64,000 bases of DNA from Hahella sp. HNIBRBA332 (GTDB taxonomy: Bacteria; Pseudomonadota; Gammaproteobacteria; Pseudomonadales; Oleiphilaceae), in the NCBI RefSeq assembly GCF_030719035.1, contig NZ_CP132203.1:3534001-3598000 (forward strand). The letters are read 5' to 3'. Below, piece after piece: positions 53,124 to 62,971 of this stretch; position 1 is the first letter of the stretch, and every line of letters starts with the position of its first letter. Below the pieces are notes generated by a model. That model ran no database searches, had not been told where the DNA came from, and saw nothing but the letters and a program-made list of their open reading frames with translations. A program made the translations under genes and the position numbers.

Positions 53124-54886
53124 CAGAAGGCCTGCCCTATGCTGATGTACAACTGAAAGTTGTCATCCACCTCATCCCTGGGACTAAGCGGAACGCCAAC
53201 GTCAAAGCGGATGGGCGCAAAGAAAGTGAAATACCGCACGCCAATTCCCGTTCCCCATTTCAACTCCTCGCCTGGCTGCAGGTTGGCGTCGTCAAAAGCA
53301 AAGCCGCCGTCTACGAATAGAACCGCTCCCCAACTCTCGGAAAAACGAAAACGAGTTTCCACGGAGACTTCGTTAAACGAGCTGCCGCCAAACGGATCGT
53401 CTCCGGTGATTCGACTCAGTGACTGATATGGATATCCGCGCACAGAACCGCCGCCGCCTACATAGAAGCGCTCATCAGCGGGTATGTCGTCTGTTGACTG
53501 TCCGGAAATGGTTCCTGTCGCCGCTCGCAACGCCAAAGTGGGCTCCCAGTAAAAGGTGTCCGCCGTCAGGTACGTGCTGGCGGAAAAAGTGGTTTTCACG
53601 AAGCGACGGGAAGTTTCCAAGGTATCAATGTATGGCTGGACGCCTGCCGTAAGAATGAACCCTTTGCGCGGGTCGAGGAGATTGTCTGTCGTGTCCAGCT
53701 TCAAGGTGAATGGGAAAGACACCAGACCGAACTCATCGGTCACGCCTTCGTCAGTGACTTCACTGTATTTCAGCTGCGCGCCGATGGAGCCGGACAGGAT
53801 ATCCGTGAACTGGCGTTTGATCGTCAAACTGGTCTGTGCGCTGAGAGAATCGTAGGCGTCCAACTCTTTCTTGGTCAGGTCGCCGTTCAGAACGGCGCTT
53901 TGATCATCGCGAAAAAAATTAGGCAGCGTCAGCTCGCCCTCCACCGTGCGACGGACCTGAGACACGCGTCCGCCCACTTCAATCTTCTCGCCTGCGCCGA
54001 GAATATTGCGATGTTCCCAGCCGAGAGACAGGCCGAATCCTTCATCCGTGCTGTAACCGATCCCCGCTTTGCGTGTACGGTGGTTACGCTCCTGCAAGTT
54101 GAAGGAGGTATTGACGCGTCCGTTCTCCGGCTGGGAGATATTGGTTTCGATACGCGCAATCAGATTGGTTTTGAGCAGATTCAAGCGCGCCTGATCCACG
54201 CGGGCGCGGTTGAAGCATTGTCCCGGTTCATACCCCAGCTTTTCGCGTAGATAGTTTTCCTTGACGGAAGTCAGGCCGGTGACGGCGATCTCGCCAAAGT
54301 TGACGCTGGGGCTAGGCTCCATGCGATAAGCCACGGTCGCGGAATGATCGGCGTGATTCACTTCCGCCACGTAGCTGAGCTTCACTTCGTAAAAGCAGGC
54401 GTTTTCCTGAATATATTTTTTCAGCGCGTCCTGGGTGTCCAGCACATTGGAAGCCACCAACGCGCGCCCCTCACGCAAAGGCCAAGTGGAGGCCCTGGGC
54501 ATTTTGAACCCATCCGGCACGTCGAAGGTAATCTTTTGCACTTTGTACAAAGGGCCCGGAGTCAAAAGATAGGACACGCCTTTGTCATCTTCCTTAAGAC
54601 GGTATTCCACCGCCCCCGCGTAATATCCCTGTGAACGCAGCAGACGCTGAATGATGTCTTTTTCGTAGCGGGCGATTTTGACCGGGTTGGTGTACTGCTT
54701 GAGCGTGAGGTTCTCATCCCGTTGGCGATCCAGCTCATCCTCCACCAGGGATTTCAGTTTCTCGTTATCCTCCACCAGAACTTCATATTTGAGTTTGTCT
54801 GAAAAAAACGGAATGTCGATGGCGTGTGTAAGTCCGGAAACGGCCAGAAATAATGTGAAACTAGCTAAACACCTTATTAAATGCAT
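53123..54886 (-). CDS. tamA: Outer-membrane translocation and assembly protein TamA
   Basis: 587 residues. Signal peptide (SFTLFLAVSGLTHA), then POTRA-like domains through about residue 260 and an Omp85 beta-barrel C-terminus (LSLGWEHRNILGAGEKIEVG, RYFTFFAPIRFDVGVPLSPR) ending with the terminal aromatic of LYISIGQAF, the BAM signal. Partner of TamB, whose start overlaps its stop by one base. Confidence 0.95.
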   Translation of the reverse strand: MHLIRCLASFTLFLAVSGLTHAIDIPFFSDKLKYEVLVEDNEKLKSLVEDELDRQRDENLTLKQYTNPVKIARYEKDIIQRLLRSQGYYAGAVEYRLKEDDKGVSYLLTPGPLYKVQKITFDVPDGFKMPRASTWPLREGRALVASNVLDTQDALKKYIQENACFYEVKLSYVAEVNHADHSATVAYRMEPSPSVNFGEIAVTGLTSVKENYLREKLGYEPGQCFNRARVDQARLNLLKTNLIARIETNISQPENGRVNTSFNLQERNHRTRKAGIGYSTDEGFGLSLGWEHRNILGAGEKIEVGGRVSQVRRTVEGELTLPNFFRDDQSAVLNGDLTKKELDAYDSLSAQTSLTIKRQFTDILSGSIGAQLKYSEVTDEGVTDEFGLVSFPFTLKLDTTDNLLDPRKGFILTAGVQPYIDTLETSRRFVKTTFSASTYLTADTFYWEPTLALRAATGTISGQSTDDIPADERFYVGGGGSVRGYPYQSLSRITGDDPFGGSSFNEVSVETRFRFSESWGAVLFVDGGFAFDDANLQPGEELKWGTGIGVRYFTFFAPIRFDVGVPLSPRDEVDDNFQLYISIGQAF

Positions 54887-55249
54887 TAGGTTGAAATGGC
54901 TATCCGAAATATAGAGTCAGGTGATGAAATTGCTTCGTCCTATGAGACTCGGCATTTTGCGATAATTTTCGGTGTCCTTCTAGATGAAACCGCAGGAATT
55001 ACCCGTATTTAATAATGACTGGAGGTGACAACCATGTTTTATCCGCTAACATAGGGCGGATTCACCTGCATTCAGGAACACTCGCAAAAAGCACTTACAA
55101 TTCAGCAGGATCAGGAAGAACCGGAACTTAGCGATTGCTATCAACGAACGTCGGGCCAACGCCCCATACCCATCGCCAGCATACAACTTTTCCCGGCCGC
55201 CCTCCGGCTGGACTCGGACATATACAAGTAATCATAAAGGGAGAACTTC
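54887..55249. other. Divergent promoter region of tamAB and the RND adaptor gene
   Basis: 363 bases without a supported gene. Contains both promoters and the leader with AAAGGGAG before the adaptor ATG. No clear regulator site recognised. Confidence 0.5.
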
Positions 55250-56368
55250 ATGGCTAAACGCATGACGATAATGATTGTCGTACTTGCTGTCGTCTTCGGT
55301 GGAATTTTCTACTTCCTGGGCTATCTGAAGCCGAAAAAGATGGGCGAGTATTTCGCCAACTTTCAGCCTCCGCCCGTCACCGTTTCCTCGGAGAGCGCCC
55401 GTACGGAGAAATGGACGCCCTTTTACAGTTCCATCGGAAACGTCGTCGCCGTACAACAAGTGACGGTCACTTCCGAAGTGGCGGGTGTCATCAAGTCCAT
55501 GCCGATTGCGTCCGGCGCCAAAGTGGAGGCCGGCGACCTGCTGGTGCAGTTGGACACCGAGGTGGACGTCGCTGAGATCAAAGGGATGCAGGCGTCGGCG
55601 GAACTGGCCGAGGCCACGTATAAGCGCGATCAAAAACTACTGGAGCGCAATGTCGCCAGCAGCCTGGATTTCGAGACCAGCCGCGCGCAATTGAAAAATG
55701 CGCAGGCACAAGTGGAGAGCCAGCGCGCCCGCATCAACAAGAAGAGTATTCGCGCGCCTTTCAAAGGCACTTTGGGCATCCGCAAAGTCAACCTGGGCGA
55801 GTACGTGCAGTCGGGCACACCAATTGTCACTTTGCAGGATTTATCCCGAGTGTACATCAACTTCGCTCTGCCAGAGCAACTGTTCAGTCAGGTGCATAAC
55901 GATCAGCAGGTCGAAGCCAAAGTGGCGGCGTTCCCGGGCCGCACGTTCAACGGCAAGGTCACGGCTATTGACGCCCGCGTGGATCAGCAAACCCGGAATT
56001 TCACTATTCAGGCGACTTTCGAAAATCCTGACCAGGCGCTGCGCCCCGGCATGTTCGCGGAAGTGAAACTGTTGCTGGGCTCCGAACGGGATGTGATTAC
56101 GGTCCCGTCCACCGCCCTGGAAGCCAAGCTGTACGGTACATCCGTGTTCGTGATCAGCAAAGCGCCCGCGGAAGGACAAGCCGCCACAGAAGACGCGCAG
56201 GAAAATCTGATAGTCGAGCGCCGTTATGTTGAAACGGGACTGTCGCAGAACAACTGGACAGAAATCACCAAAGGGCTGGAGCCCGGCGAGTCCGTCGTCA
56301 CCGCCGGTCAGCTCAAATTGCAGAACGGCTCCCGCGTAAAGATCAACAATAACGTGGAACTGCGCTGA
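55250..56368 (+). CDS. RND efflux periplasmic adaptor (membrane fusion protein)
   Basis: 372 residues. N-terminal membrane segment (MIVVLAVVFGGIFYFLGYL) rather than a lipobox. HlyD/AcrA-type: TVTSEVAGVIKSMPIASGAK (lipoyl domain), alpha-hairpin with RDQKLLERNVASSLDFETSR, and IRAPFKGTLGIRKVNLGEYV. It links the inner-membrane pump to an outer-membrane channel, not encoded here. AAAGGGAG ribosome-binding site. 27 bases before the pump gene. Confidence 0.95.
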   Translation: MAKRMTIMIVVLAVVFGGIFYFLGYLKPKKMGEYFANFQPPPVTVSSESARTEKWTPFYSSIGNVVAVQQVTVTSEVAGVIKSMPIASGAKVEAGDLLVQLDTEVDVAEIKGMQASAELAEATYKRDQKLLERNVASSLDFETSRAQLKNAQAQVESQRARINKKSIRAPFKGTLGIRKVNLGEYVQSGTPIVTLQDLSRVYINFALPEQLFSQVHNDQQVEAKVAAFPGRTFNGKVTAIDARVDQQTRNFTIQATFENPDQALRPGMFAEVKLLLGSERDVITVPSTALEAKLYGTSVFVISKAPAEGQAATEDAQENLIVERRYVETGLSQNNWTEITKGLEPGESVVTAGQLKLQNGSRVKINNNVELR

Positions 56369-56395
56369 TCCGCACCGGTAAACAAGGAGAAGCCT

Positions 56396-59300
56396 ATGCG
56401 TTTTACCGATTTATTCATACGCCGCCCGGTGCTGGCGTCCGTCGTCAGCCTGATTATCCTGCTGTTGGGTCTCAACGCCCTGAAGACCCTGCAGGTGAGG
56501 CAATATCCGCAATTGGAAAATGCGGTTATCAATATTTCCACTGCTTATCCTGGCGCCAGTTCTGAACTGGTGTCGGGGTTCATCACCTCACCCATTCAAC
56601 AGGCCGTGGCGAGCGCTGAGGGGATCGACTACCTGACGTCCTCCAGTAACCAGGGGTCCAGTCTGGTGGAAGTGCACCTGAAACTGGGCTTTGACTCCAG
56701 CACCGCGATGACGGAGATTCTCTCCAAAGTGGCGGAGGCGCGCCGTCAATTACCGGCGGATGCGGAAGAGCCGGTGATCCAGAAGTCCACCGCCGGCACC
56801 ACAGCGCTCATGTACGTCAGCTTCTTCAGCCAGGACATGAGCGAAGCGCAGATCACCGACTATCTGAAGCGCGTGGTGCAACCGCAGCTGGAAACCGCCG
56901 ATGGCGTGGCCAAGGCGGAAATTCTTGGCGGTAAAACTTTCGCCATGCGCGTCTGGTTGAATCCGCAGAAGCTGGCGGCCTTCGACCTGACGCCTCAGGA
57001 TGTCGCCCGCGCAGTCGGCTCCAACAGCTTTTTGTCCGCCGCCGGCGCCACCAAAGGTCAGTACATCACCGCCAACATCACCGCCGACACGGACTTGCAC
57101 AGCGTGCAGGAATTCCAGCAGCTGGTGGTGAAACGGGATGATGCGACCCTGGTGCGTCTGCAGGATGTCGCCACTATCGAACTGGATGCGGAAAGCGATG
57201 ATTCAGCGGTGTACTTCAACGGCAACCGCGCTGTGTTCATGGCCATCACCTCCCTGCCCGCCGCCAACCCACTGGAAGTCATCGACAATATCTACGACCT
57301 GATGCCCGCGCTTGAAAAGCAGTTGCCCAGCGCCCTGAACGTCAAAGTGGCTTATGACGCCACCAAGTTCATTCGCGACTCCATCAACGAGGTTATCAAG
57401 ACAGTTGGCGAAGCCACGGTCATCGTTATTTTCGTCATCTTTCTGTTCCTGGGGTCTTTGCGCGCAGTGATGATTCCGGTGGTGACTATCCCCCTGTCCC
57501 TGGTGGGCGTTTGCTTCTTCATGCTGGCTTTGGGGTACTCCATCAACCTGCTGACCCTGCTGGCCATGGTGCTCGCCATCGGCCTGGTGGTGGACGACGC
57601 CATCGTGGTGGTGGAAAACATCCACCGCCACATCGATGAAGGCCTGTCGCCGTTCAAGGCCGCTATTATTGGCGCCCGGGAAATCGCCACGCCGGTCATT
57701 TCCATGACCCTGACCCTGGCGGCGGTGTATGCGCCGATTGGCTTCCTCGGCGGCCTGACAGGCGGCCTGTTTAAAGAGTTCGCCTTTGCTTTGGCCGGGG
57801 CGGTGATCATCTCAGGCGTCATCGCACTGACGCTGTCGCCGATGATGTGCTCCAAGCTGATGACGGAAACCAACAGCAAGATGGCGATCTGGTTGGATGA
57901 GGTGTTTGAAAAACTCCGTGGGGCCTACCAGCGCCGTCTGCATAACGCGCTCAATTATCGTCCGGTCACGCTGGTGATGGTGCTGACCATGCTGGTGAGC
58001 TGTTTTTACCTGTATCAGCTGTCCAACAAGGAGCTGGCCCGGGACGAGGACCAGGGCATCATCTTCAGTATGTCCACCGCGCCGGTGAGCGCCACCCATG
58101 ACTACGTGGCCGCTTATACCGATGAAGTCATCAAAACCATCGAGACTTTCGACGAACGGAATGATTATTTCATCGTGCAAGGCGCCGACGGCGCCGCCAA
58201 CAGCATGTTCTCAGGGATGATTCTGAAGACCTGGGGCGAACGTGAACGCAGTCAGATGGAGCTGGTTCCCATCATGCAGCAGCGCATGGGGGATATCGCC
58301 GGTTATCAGTCGGTCTCCTTCAACCTGCCTACCCTGCCCGGCTCCAGCGGTCTGCCTGTGCAGTTCGTCATCACCACGGCGCAGGATTACAAGGTGCTGT
58401 ACGAGCTGGGTCAGGAACTGCTGGCGGAAGCCCGCAAGAGCGGTAAGTTCTTGTTCGTTAATTCCGATCTGAAGTTCGACAAGCCCACCGCGCATATTGC
58501 TATCAACCGCAGCAAGGCGGCGGAGCTGGGCATCAGCATGCAGGATATCGGCGCCGCATTGGCGACCATGTTGAGCGGCGGCTACACCACCCGCTTCAGC
58601 GTGGAAGGTCGCAGTTATAAAGTGATTCCACAAGTGCTGCGGGAATACCGCGCCACAGCGGAGCAACTGGATGACTACTACGTGCGCACCGCCTCCGGCG
58701 AGTTGATTCCGCTCTCCACTATCGCGGAAGTGTCCAAAGGCGTGGAGCCCAATAAACGCGGGCAGTTCCAGCAGTTGAACTCCATGGTGGTGGAAGGCGT
58801 GATGACGCCAGGGATCAGCCTGGGCGAAGCATTAGACTTCCTGGACCAGAAGGCGCAGACCATCTTCCCGCAGGGGTATGGATATGAGTACGCCGGACAG
58901 TCCCGCCAGTACAAGCAGGAAGGCAGCGCGCTAATCTTCACCTTCTTCTTCGCCTTGTTGATGATCTATCTGGTGCTGGCGGCGCAGTTTGAGAGCTTCC
59001 GCGATCCTTTCATCATTCTGGTGAGCGTGCCGATGTCGTTACTGGGGGCGTTGATTCCCATCGCCTTTGGCGTGACGTCGGTGAACATCTACACCCAGAT
59101 CGGCTTGGTGACCTTGATCGGTCTGATCACCAAACACGGCATCTTGATTGTGGAGTTCGCTAACCAACTGCAGGTCGAACAGGGGCTGAGCAAACGCGAG
59201 GCTATCGAACAGGCCGCAGGCATTCGTCTGCGGGCAATCCTGATGACCACCGCCGCGATGGTGGTCGGCGTCTTGCCTCTGCTGTTCGCCAGCGGCGCCG

Positions 59301-59464
59301 GCGCCGTCAGTCGTTTCGATATCGGTCTGGTGATCGCATCCGGACTCTCCATTGGCACGATCTTCACACTGTTCGTAGTGCCCACTATGTACATGATCCT
59401 GGGCACAGACCACAGTCAGGTCGAAAAACAGGAAGACGTAGACGGCGAACTGTCCCACGCCTGA
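56396..59464 (+). CDS. RND efflux pump, inner-membrane HAE1-type
   Basis: 1022 residues, the usual AcrB/MexB length. N-terminus FTDLFIRRPVLASVVSLIIL, the catalytic DD pair region LAIGLVVDDAIVVVENIHRH, and a C-terminal half with GLVTLIGLITKHGILIVEFA. Proton-driven export of hydrophobic or cationic compounds as part of a tripartite pump with the preceding adaptor. Substrate not predictable. Ends at a GC-rich hairpin. Confidence 0.96.
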   Translation: MRFTDLFIRRPVLASVVSLIILLLGLNALKTLQVRQYPQLENAVINISTAYPGASSELVSGFITSPIQQAVASAEGIDYLTSSSNQGSSLVEVHLKLGFDSSTAMTEILSKVAEARRQLPADAEEPVIQKSTAGTTALMYVSFFSQDMSEAQITDYLKRVVQPQLETADGVAKAEILGGKTFAMRVWLNPQKLAAFDLTPQDVARAVGSNSFLSAAGATKGQYITANITADTDLHSVQEFQQLVVKRDDATLVRLQDVATIELDAESDDSAVYFNGNRAVFMAITSLPAANPLEVIDNIYDLMPALEKQLPSALNVKVAYDATKFIRDSINEVIKTVGEATVIVIFVIFLFLGSLRAVMIPVVTIPLSLVGVCFFMLALGYSINLLTLLAMVLAIGLVVDDAIVVVENIHRHIDEGLSPFKAAIIGAREIATPVISMTLTLAAVYAPIGFLGGLTGGLFKEFAFALAGAVIISGVIALTLSPMMCSKLMTETNSKMAIWLDEVFEKLRGAYQRRLHNALNYRPVTLVMVLTMLVSCFYLYQLSNKELARDEDQGIIFSMSTAPVSATHDYVAAYTDEVIKTIETFDERNDYFIVQGADGAANSMFSGMILKTWGERERSQMELVPIMQQRMGDIAGYQSVSFNLPTLPGSSGLPVQFVITTAQDYKVLYELGQELLAEARKSGKFLFVNSDLKFDKPTAHIAINRSKAAELGISMQDIGAALATMLSGGYTTRFSVEGRSYKVIPQVLREYRATAEQLDDYYVRTASGELIPLSTIAEVSKGVEPNKRGQFQQLNSMVVEGVMTPGISLGEALDFLDQKAQTIFPQGYGYEYAGQSRQYKQEGSALIFTFFFALLMIYLVLAAQFESFRDPFIILVSVPMSLLGALIPIAFGVTSVNIYTQIGLVTLIGLITKHGILIVEFANQLQVEQGLSKREAIEQAAGIRLRAILMTTAAMVVGVLPLLFASGAGAVSRFDIGLVIASGLSIGTIFTLFVVPTMYMILGTDHSQVEKQEDVDGELSHA

Positions 59465-59479
59465 GCTTCCCATCTTAGT

Positions 59480-59503
59480 CTCCGGCGCCCGCCAGCGCCG
59501 GAG
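59480..59503. terminator. GC-rich hairpin after the RND pump gene
   Basis: CTCCGGCGC (59480-59488) pairs perfectly with GCGCCGGAG (59495-59503) around a six-base loop. No T tract follows, so it is a weak terminator candidate. Confidence 0.45.
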
Positions 59504-59614
59504 CGCCATTGAAAAAAGCTATTATCGGGCGGCGCCGGCTTGCCTGATAATGGCTTTTCTGATTTATTCCCCTAACGCCATCCGCTTGATCATCGCCTTC
59601 AGGACGACATTTGT

Positions 59615-60238
59615 ATGACCGACTATTCCGTACTTCTGGTGTTTCTCTCCACCTGCCTGTTTGTGTCCGCCACGCCGGGCATGTGTATGACGCTGGCGTT
59701 GACGATGGGGTTGAGCATTGGTCTGAAGCGCACGTTCTGGATGATGTGGGGCGAGTTGATCGGCGTCGGCATTGTCTCCATCGCCTCTGTCATAGGCGTC
59801 GCCACCCTGATGCTGCAGTACCCGCAAGTGTTCGCCGTGCTTAAGTACGTCGGGGGCGCTTACCTCGCCTATCTTGGGGTACAAATGTGGTTGTCCCGGG
59901 GCAAAATGGCCATTCCAGAGAAGACGGAGGACACCCGCGTCGCCAGCCCCACAGAGCTGGCCACCCAAGGCTTTGTGACAGCGATTTCCAACCCCAAGGG
60001 CTGGGCGTTCATGGTGTCATTGTTGCCGCCCTTTATTTCGACAGACGCCCCAATGGCGCCGCAATTGGCGACCTTGGTGTCAATCTTGTTGATCGTGGAA
60101 TTTTTCTGTCTGGTGTTATATGCCAGCGGCGGCCGCACACTGCGTCATTTCCTGTTGCAAGGCGATAACGTACGCTTGTTGAACCGCATCGCCGGAACCC
60201 TGATGATCGGCGTCGGGGCCTGGCTGGCGTTTTTCTGA
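59615..60238 (+). CDS. LysE/RhtB-family amino acid or metabolite exporter
   Basis: 207 residues with about six membrane segments. Family start LVFLSTCLFVSATPGMCMTL and VGGAYLAYLGVQMWLSRGK, with an internal FVTAISNPKGWAFMVSLLPP. LysE/RhtB exporters pump amino acids or homoserine; the substrate is not predictable. Single gene, convergent with ubiT downstream. Confidence 0.9.
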   Translation: MTDYSVLLVFLSTCLFVSATPGMCMTLALTMGLSIGLKRTFWMMWGELIGVGIVSIASVIGVATLMLQYPQVFAVLKYVGGAYLAYLGVQMWLSRGKMAIPEKTEDTRVASPTELATQGFVTAISNPKGWAFMVSLLPPFISTDAPMAPQLATLVSILLIVEFFCLVLYASGGRTLRHFLLQGDNVRLLNRIAGTLMIGVGAWLAFF

Positions 60239-60254
60239 CGTCGATCTTCTGACC

Positions 60255-60845
60255 TCAGGAGGTTTGCGGCGTAACGGGAATTTTATAGCTCAGCGCCGCC
60301 GCCAGATCCCGTTTGGAGACTTCCCAGTACGCAGCGACAGAGGAAGCCAGCTCCAGCATTTTATGTACGGGCGCAGGCAGGTCGTTGAGATCGCCGGTGT
60401 CCAGCAAGTTTTTCATTTCATGCCCCAGCTCTGTATCGCCGAGAATCACAATCCGCCGTTGAAAAAACAGCGTATCCGGGTCCATCTTGCGTCCTGCAAT
60501 CATGGCGAAGGCGGCGGAGTCGCCTCGGATTTCCGTATCCACCGTTTCCGTTCGCGCCACTCTGATGGAGCGATCCGCCCCCAGACTCAGACTCCAGCTC
60601 AACTCCAAATCCACCACCGTTACTTTGACCCAGCGATGAATAAGGGAATCGAACTCTCCTTCTCTGATCGCTTCGCCGAAACCGTCCTGCAACAGCTTTC
60701 GTATCAGCGCCGCCTGTAGCGGAAACGGCGTGCGCGTCAACGGATGCAGAAGATAGCGTCCCGGCCGTCGCACTACCTCTGTCAACGCCGGCAGCGCGGC
60801 AGCGAACTCTTTGGATAATTGCAGCGGGCTTTTCAACATGAACAT
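60255..60845 (-). CDS. ubiT: SCP2-domain ubiquinone biosynthesis protein UbiT
   Basis: 196 residues. SCP2 sterol-carrier domain: region of residues about 55-150 with DSLIHRWVKVTVVDLELSW and RGDSAAFAMIAGRKMDPDTL. UbiT (YhbT) acts with UbiU and UbiV in oxygen-independent ubiquinone synthesis, presumably binding the isoprenoid intermediate. Divergent from ubiU with a shared FNR box. A TTTAAT -10-like element at 60879-60884 is positioned 32 bases from the box centre on the ubiT side. Confidence 0.85.
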   Translation of the reverse strand: MFMLKSPLQLSKEFAAALPALTEVVRRPGRYLLHPLTRTPFPLQAALIRKLLQDGFGEAIREGEFDSLIHRWVKVTVVDLELSWSLSLGADRSIRVARTETVDTEIRGDSAAFAMIAGRKMDPDTLFFQRRIVILGDTELGHEMKNLLDTGDLNDLPAPVHKMLELASSVAAYWEVSKRDLAAALSYKIPVTPQTS

Positions 60846-60906
60846 CAGTCTCCCTTGTCGCAGCGTTTAGTCGCCGTTATTAAATAGACTCGGGACCTGG
60901 GGCATA

Positions 60907-60920
60907 TTGATTTCCATCAA
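60907..60920. promoter_or_regulatory. Perfect FNR/Anr box between divergent ubiT and ubiUV
   Basis: TTGATTTCCATCAA, an exact TTGAT-N4-ATCAA palindrome. It lies 61 bases from the ubiT ATG and 58 bases from the ubiU ATG. The ubiT-side -10-like hexamer fits a class II distance of about 41.5 bases. The ubiU-side hexamer is poorer. One box could control both. Confidence 0.85.
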
Positions 60921-60978
60921 ATCCCCGGCACAGCGCTTTTGCTACCTTACCTATATTTGCCGCCCCTGGGAGTATGCA

Positions 60979-61977
60979 ATGGAGCTGGTTTGTCCGGCGG
61001 GAAGTCCTCCCGCTCTTCGCGCCGCCGTGGATAACGGCGCCGACGCTGTTTACATCGGATTCAAAGACGATACGAACGCCCGCCATTTCGCCGGGCTGAA
61101 TTTTGACGACGCCAAGGCCCAACAAGCGCTGGCATACGCGCGCGACCACGGCGTGAAGCTCTTTGTCGCCATCAACACCTATGCTCAATCACAAGGCTGG
61201 GAACGTTGGCGCAGCGCGGTGGATAAAGTCGCCGGATTGCAGGCGGACGCGCTGATCGCCGCCGATATCGGAATCATGGATTACGCCGCCCGCCAGTATC
61301 CCCAGCTTAACCTGCATCTCTCCGTACAGGGCTCCGCCACCAACTATGAAGCGCTGCGTTTCTATCACAGTCGTTTCAATATCAAACGAGCGGTCCTGCC
61401 CAGAGTATTGTCCTTGCCGCAGGTGCGGCAGGTGGCGTCGCACAGCCCGGTTGATCTGGAAGTCTTCGCTTTCGGCAGTCTGTGCATCATGGCGGAGGGG
61501 CGCTGCTACATGTCGTCCTACATGACCGGCGAATCTCCCAACAACAGCGGCGCCTGTTCGCCCGCAAAATTCGTGAAGTGGGAGCAGAAAGACGGACGCC
61601 TGGAGTCCCGCCTTAACGGCTCCCTTATTGATCGCTTCGAAGCGGACGAGAACGCCGGTTATCCCACGTTATGCAAAGGACGCTTCGACGCCGGCGACAG
61701 CCATGCTTTTCACGTTTTTGAGGAACCGACCAGCCTGAATACTCTCGACCTCATTCCAGAACTCGCCGCGACCGGCGTCAAGGCGGTGAAGATAGAAGGC
61801 CGGCAGCGCAGCCCTTCTTACGTCGCACAAGTCGTGTCCACCTGGCGTCAGGCCCTGGACTGCTTCCAACGCGAGCCTGCGGCGTTCCGCTGTCAGCAAG
61901 ATTGGCTGGAGGCGTTACAGGCGCTGTCTGAGGGCGCGCAGACCACATTGGGCGCTTATTCGCGTCCCTGGCAGTAA
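60979..61977 (+). CDS. ubiU: Ubiquinone biosynthesis protein UbiU (U32 peptidase-like)
   Basis: 332 residues from the ATG at 60979, with GGAG six bases upstream. A longer frame from 60907 would add 24 residues and include the FNR box, so it is not used. U32 family with VCPAGSPPALRAAVDNGADA, YIGF, and four Cys matching UbiU positions: Cys169, Cys176, Cys193 and Cys232, expected to bind a 4Fe-4S cluster. Works with UbiV in oxygen-independent hydroxylation for ubiquinone. Confidence 0.93.
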   Translation: MELVCPAGSPPALRAAVDNGADAVYIGFKDDTNARHFAGLNFDDAKAQQALAYARDHGVKLFVAINTYAQSQGWERWRSAVDKVAGLQADALIAADIGIMDYAARQYPQLNLHLSVQGSATNYEALRFYHSRFNIKRAVLPRVLSLPQVRQVASHSPVDLEVFAFGSLCIMAEGRCYMSSYMTGESPNNSGACSPAKFVKWEQKDGRLESRLNGSLIDRFEADENAGYPTLCKGRFDAGDSHAFHVFEEPTSLNTLDLIPELAATGVKAVKIEGRQRSPSYVAQVVSTWRQALDCFQREPAAFRCQQDWLEALQALSEGAQTTLGAYSRPWQ

Positions 61978-62036
61978 ATCAGCGGGCGTTATCCCACATC
62001 GCAAATGTCCGACTCATCACTAGAAGGCGCAGTACT

Positions 62037-62945
62037 ATGAAAATCTCTCTGGGTCCCCTGCCTTATTTCTGGCCGAAAGAAATGGTCGTTCAATTCTATT
62101 CCCAAGTCGCCGCCGCGCCGGTCGATATTGTTTATCTGGGAGAAACCGTCTGCTCCAAACGCAGGGAGATGAACTTGCACGATTGGCTGGACATCGCTGA
62201 CACATTGCTCGATGCGGGAAAAGAGGTGGCGCTTTCCACCCTGGCGTTAATAGAAGCCGAGTCGGAACTAAAGTCCCTGCGCGCCATCTGCAAGGCGGCC
62301 AATGCAAACGAGCGTCTGAGCGTGGAAGCCAATGACATGGCCGCGGCGCACCTGATGTCGGAAGCAGGCAAGCCTTTCATCGCCGGCCCTTACCTGAACC
62401 TTTACAACGCACCGGCGCTGGAAATCATGCGACAAGCAGGCGCTAAACGCTGGGCGCCGCCGGTGGAAATCAGCCGCCACGCGCTGGAAGGAATTGTTGG
62501 GGGGCTCACCGCGCCTATTGAAACCGAGTTATTCGCTTACGGTCATCTCCCCCTTGCGCTCTCCGCCCGTTGCTTCACCGCAAGATCAGAGGGATTGCCC
62601 AAAGACGACTGTCGTTTCGTCTGCAAGAAATACCCGCAAGGCATTGCGACACGGAGCCAGGAAGGCGAAACCTTATTCAACCTCAACGGCATTCAGACGC
62701 AGTCCGGCAAGTGTTACCACCTGCTGAATCAATGGCGCGATCTGCAACATGCCGGCGTGAATGTAATCAGACTGAGCCCCGAATCGCCGGATACCCTGCA
62801 GGTCGCAGAAAGCTTGGCGTTGGCGCTCAAAGAAGAACAGGATCTGGTCCTGCCTTACCAGCTCAGCCATAGCAACGGCTACTGGAGCCGTATCCCAGGC
62901 ATGGAGCTGGCGGCGGGACCTCAGGAAACGCCTCATCTCTCCTGA
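62037..62945 (+). CDS. ubiV: Ubiquinone biosynthesis protein UbiV (U32 peptidase-like)
   Basis: 302 residues. Four conserved cysteines at 39, 179, 192 and 196 (TVCSKRREM, SARCFTAR, DDCRFVC), one residue earlier than the E. coli positions for the last three, expected to bind a second 4Fe-4S cluster. Forms a heterodimer with UbiU. Starts 59 bases after it in the same operon. Ends 26 bases before the convergent solute-binding gene. Confidence 0.93.
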   Translation: MKISLGPLPYFWPKEMVVQFYSQVAAAPVDIVYLGETVCSKRREMNLHDWLDIADTLLDAGKEVALSTLALIEAESELKSLRAICKAANANERLSVEANDMAAAHLMSEAGKPFIAGPYLNLYNAPALEIMRQAGAKRWAPPVEISRHALEGIVGGLTAPIETELFAYGHLPLALSARCFTARSEGLPKDDCRFVCKKYPQGIATRSQEGETLFNLNGIQTQSGKCYHLLNQWRDLQHAGVNVIRLSPESPDTLQVAESLALALKEEQDLVLPYQLSHSNGYWSRIPGMELAAGPQETPHLS

Positions 62946-62971
62946 GGCTTATTTCTGAGATAAAACCAAGC

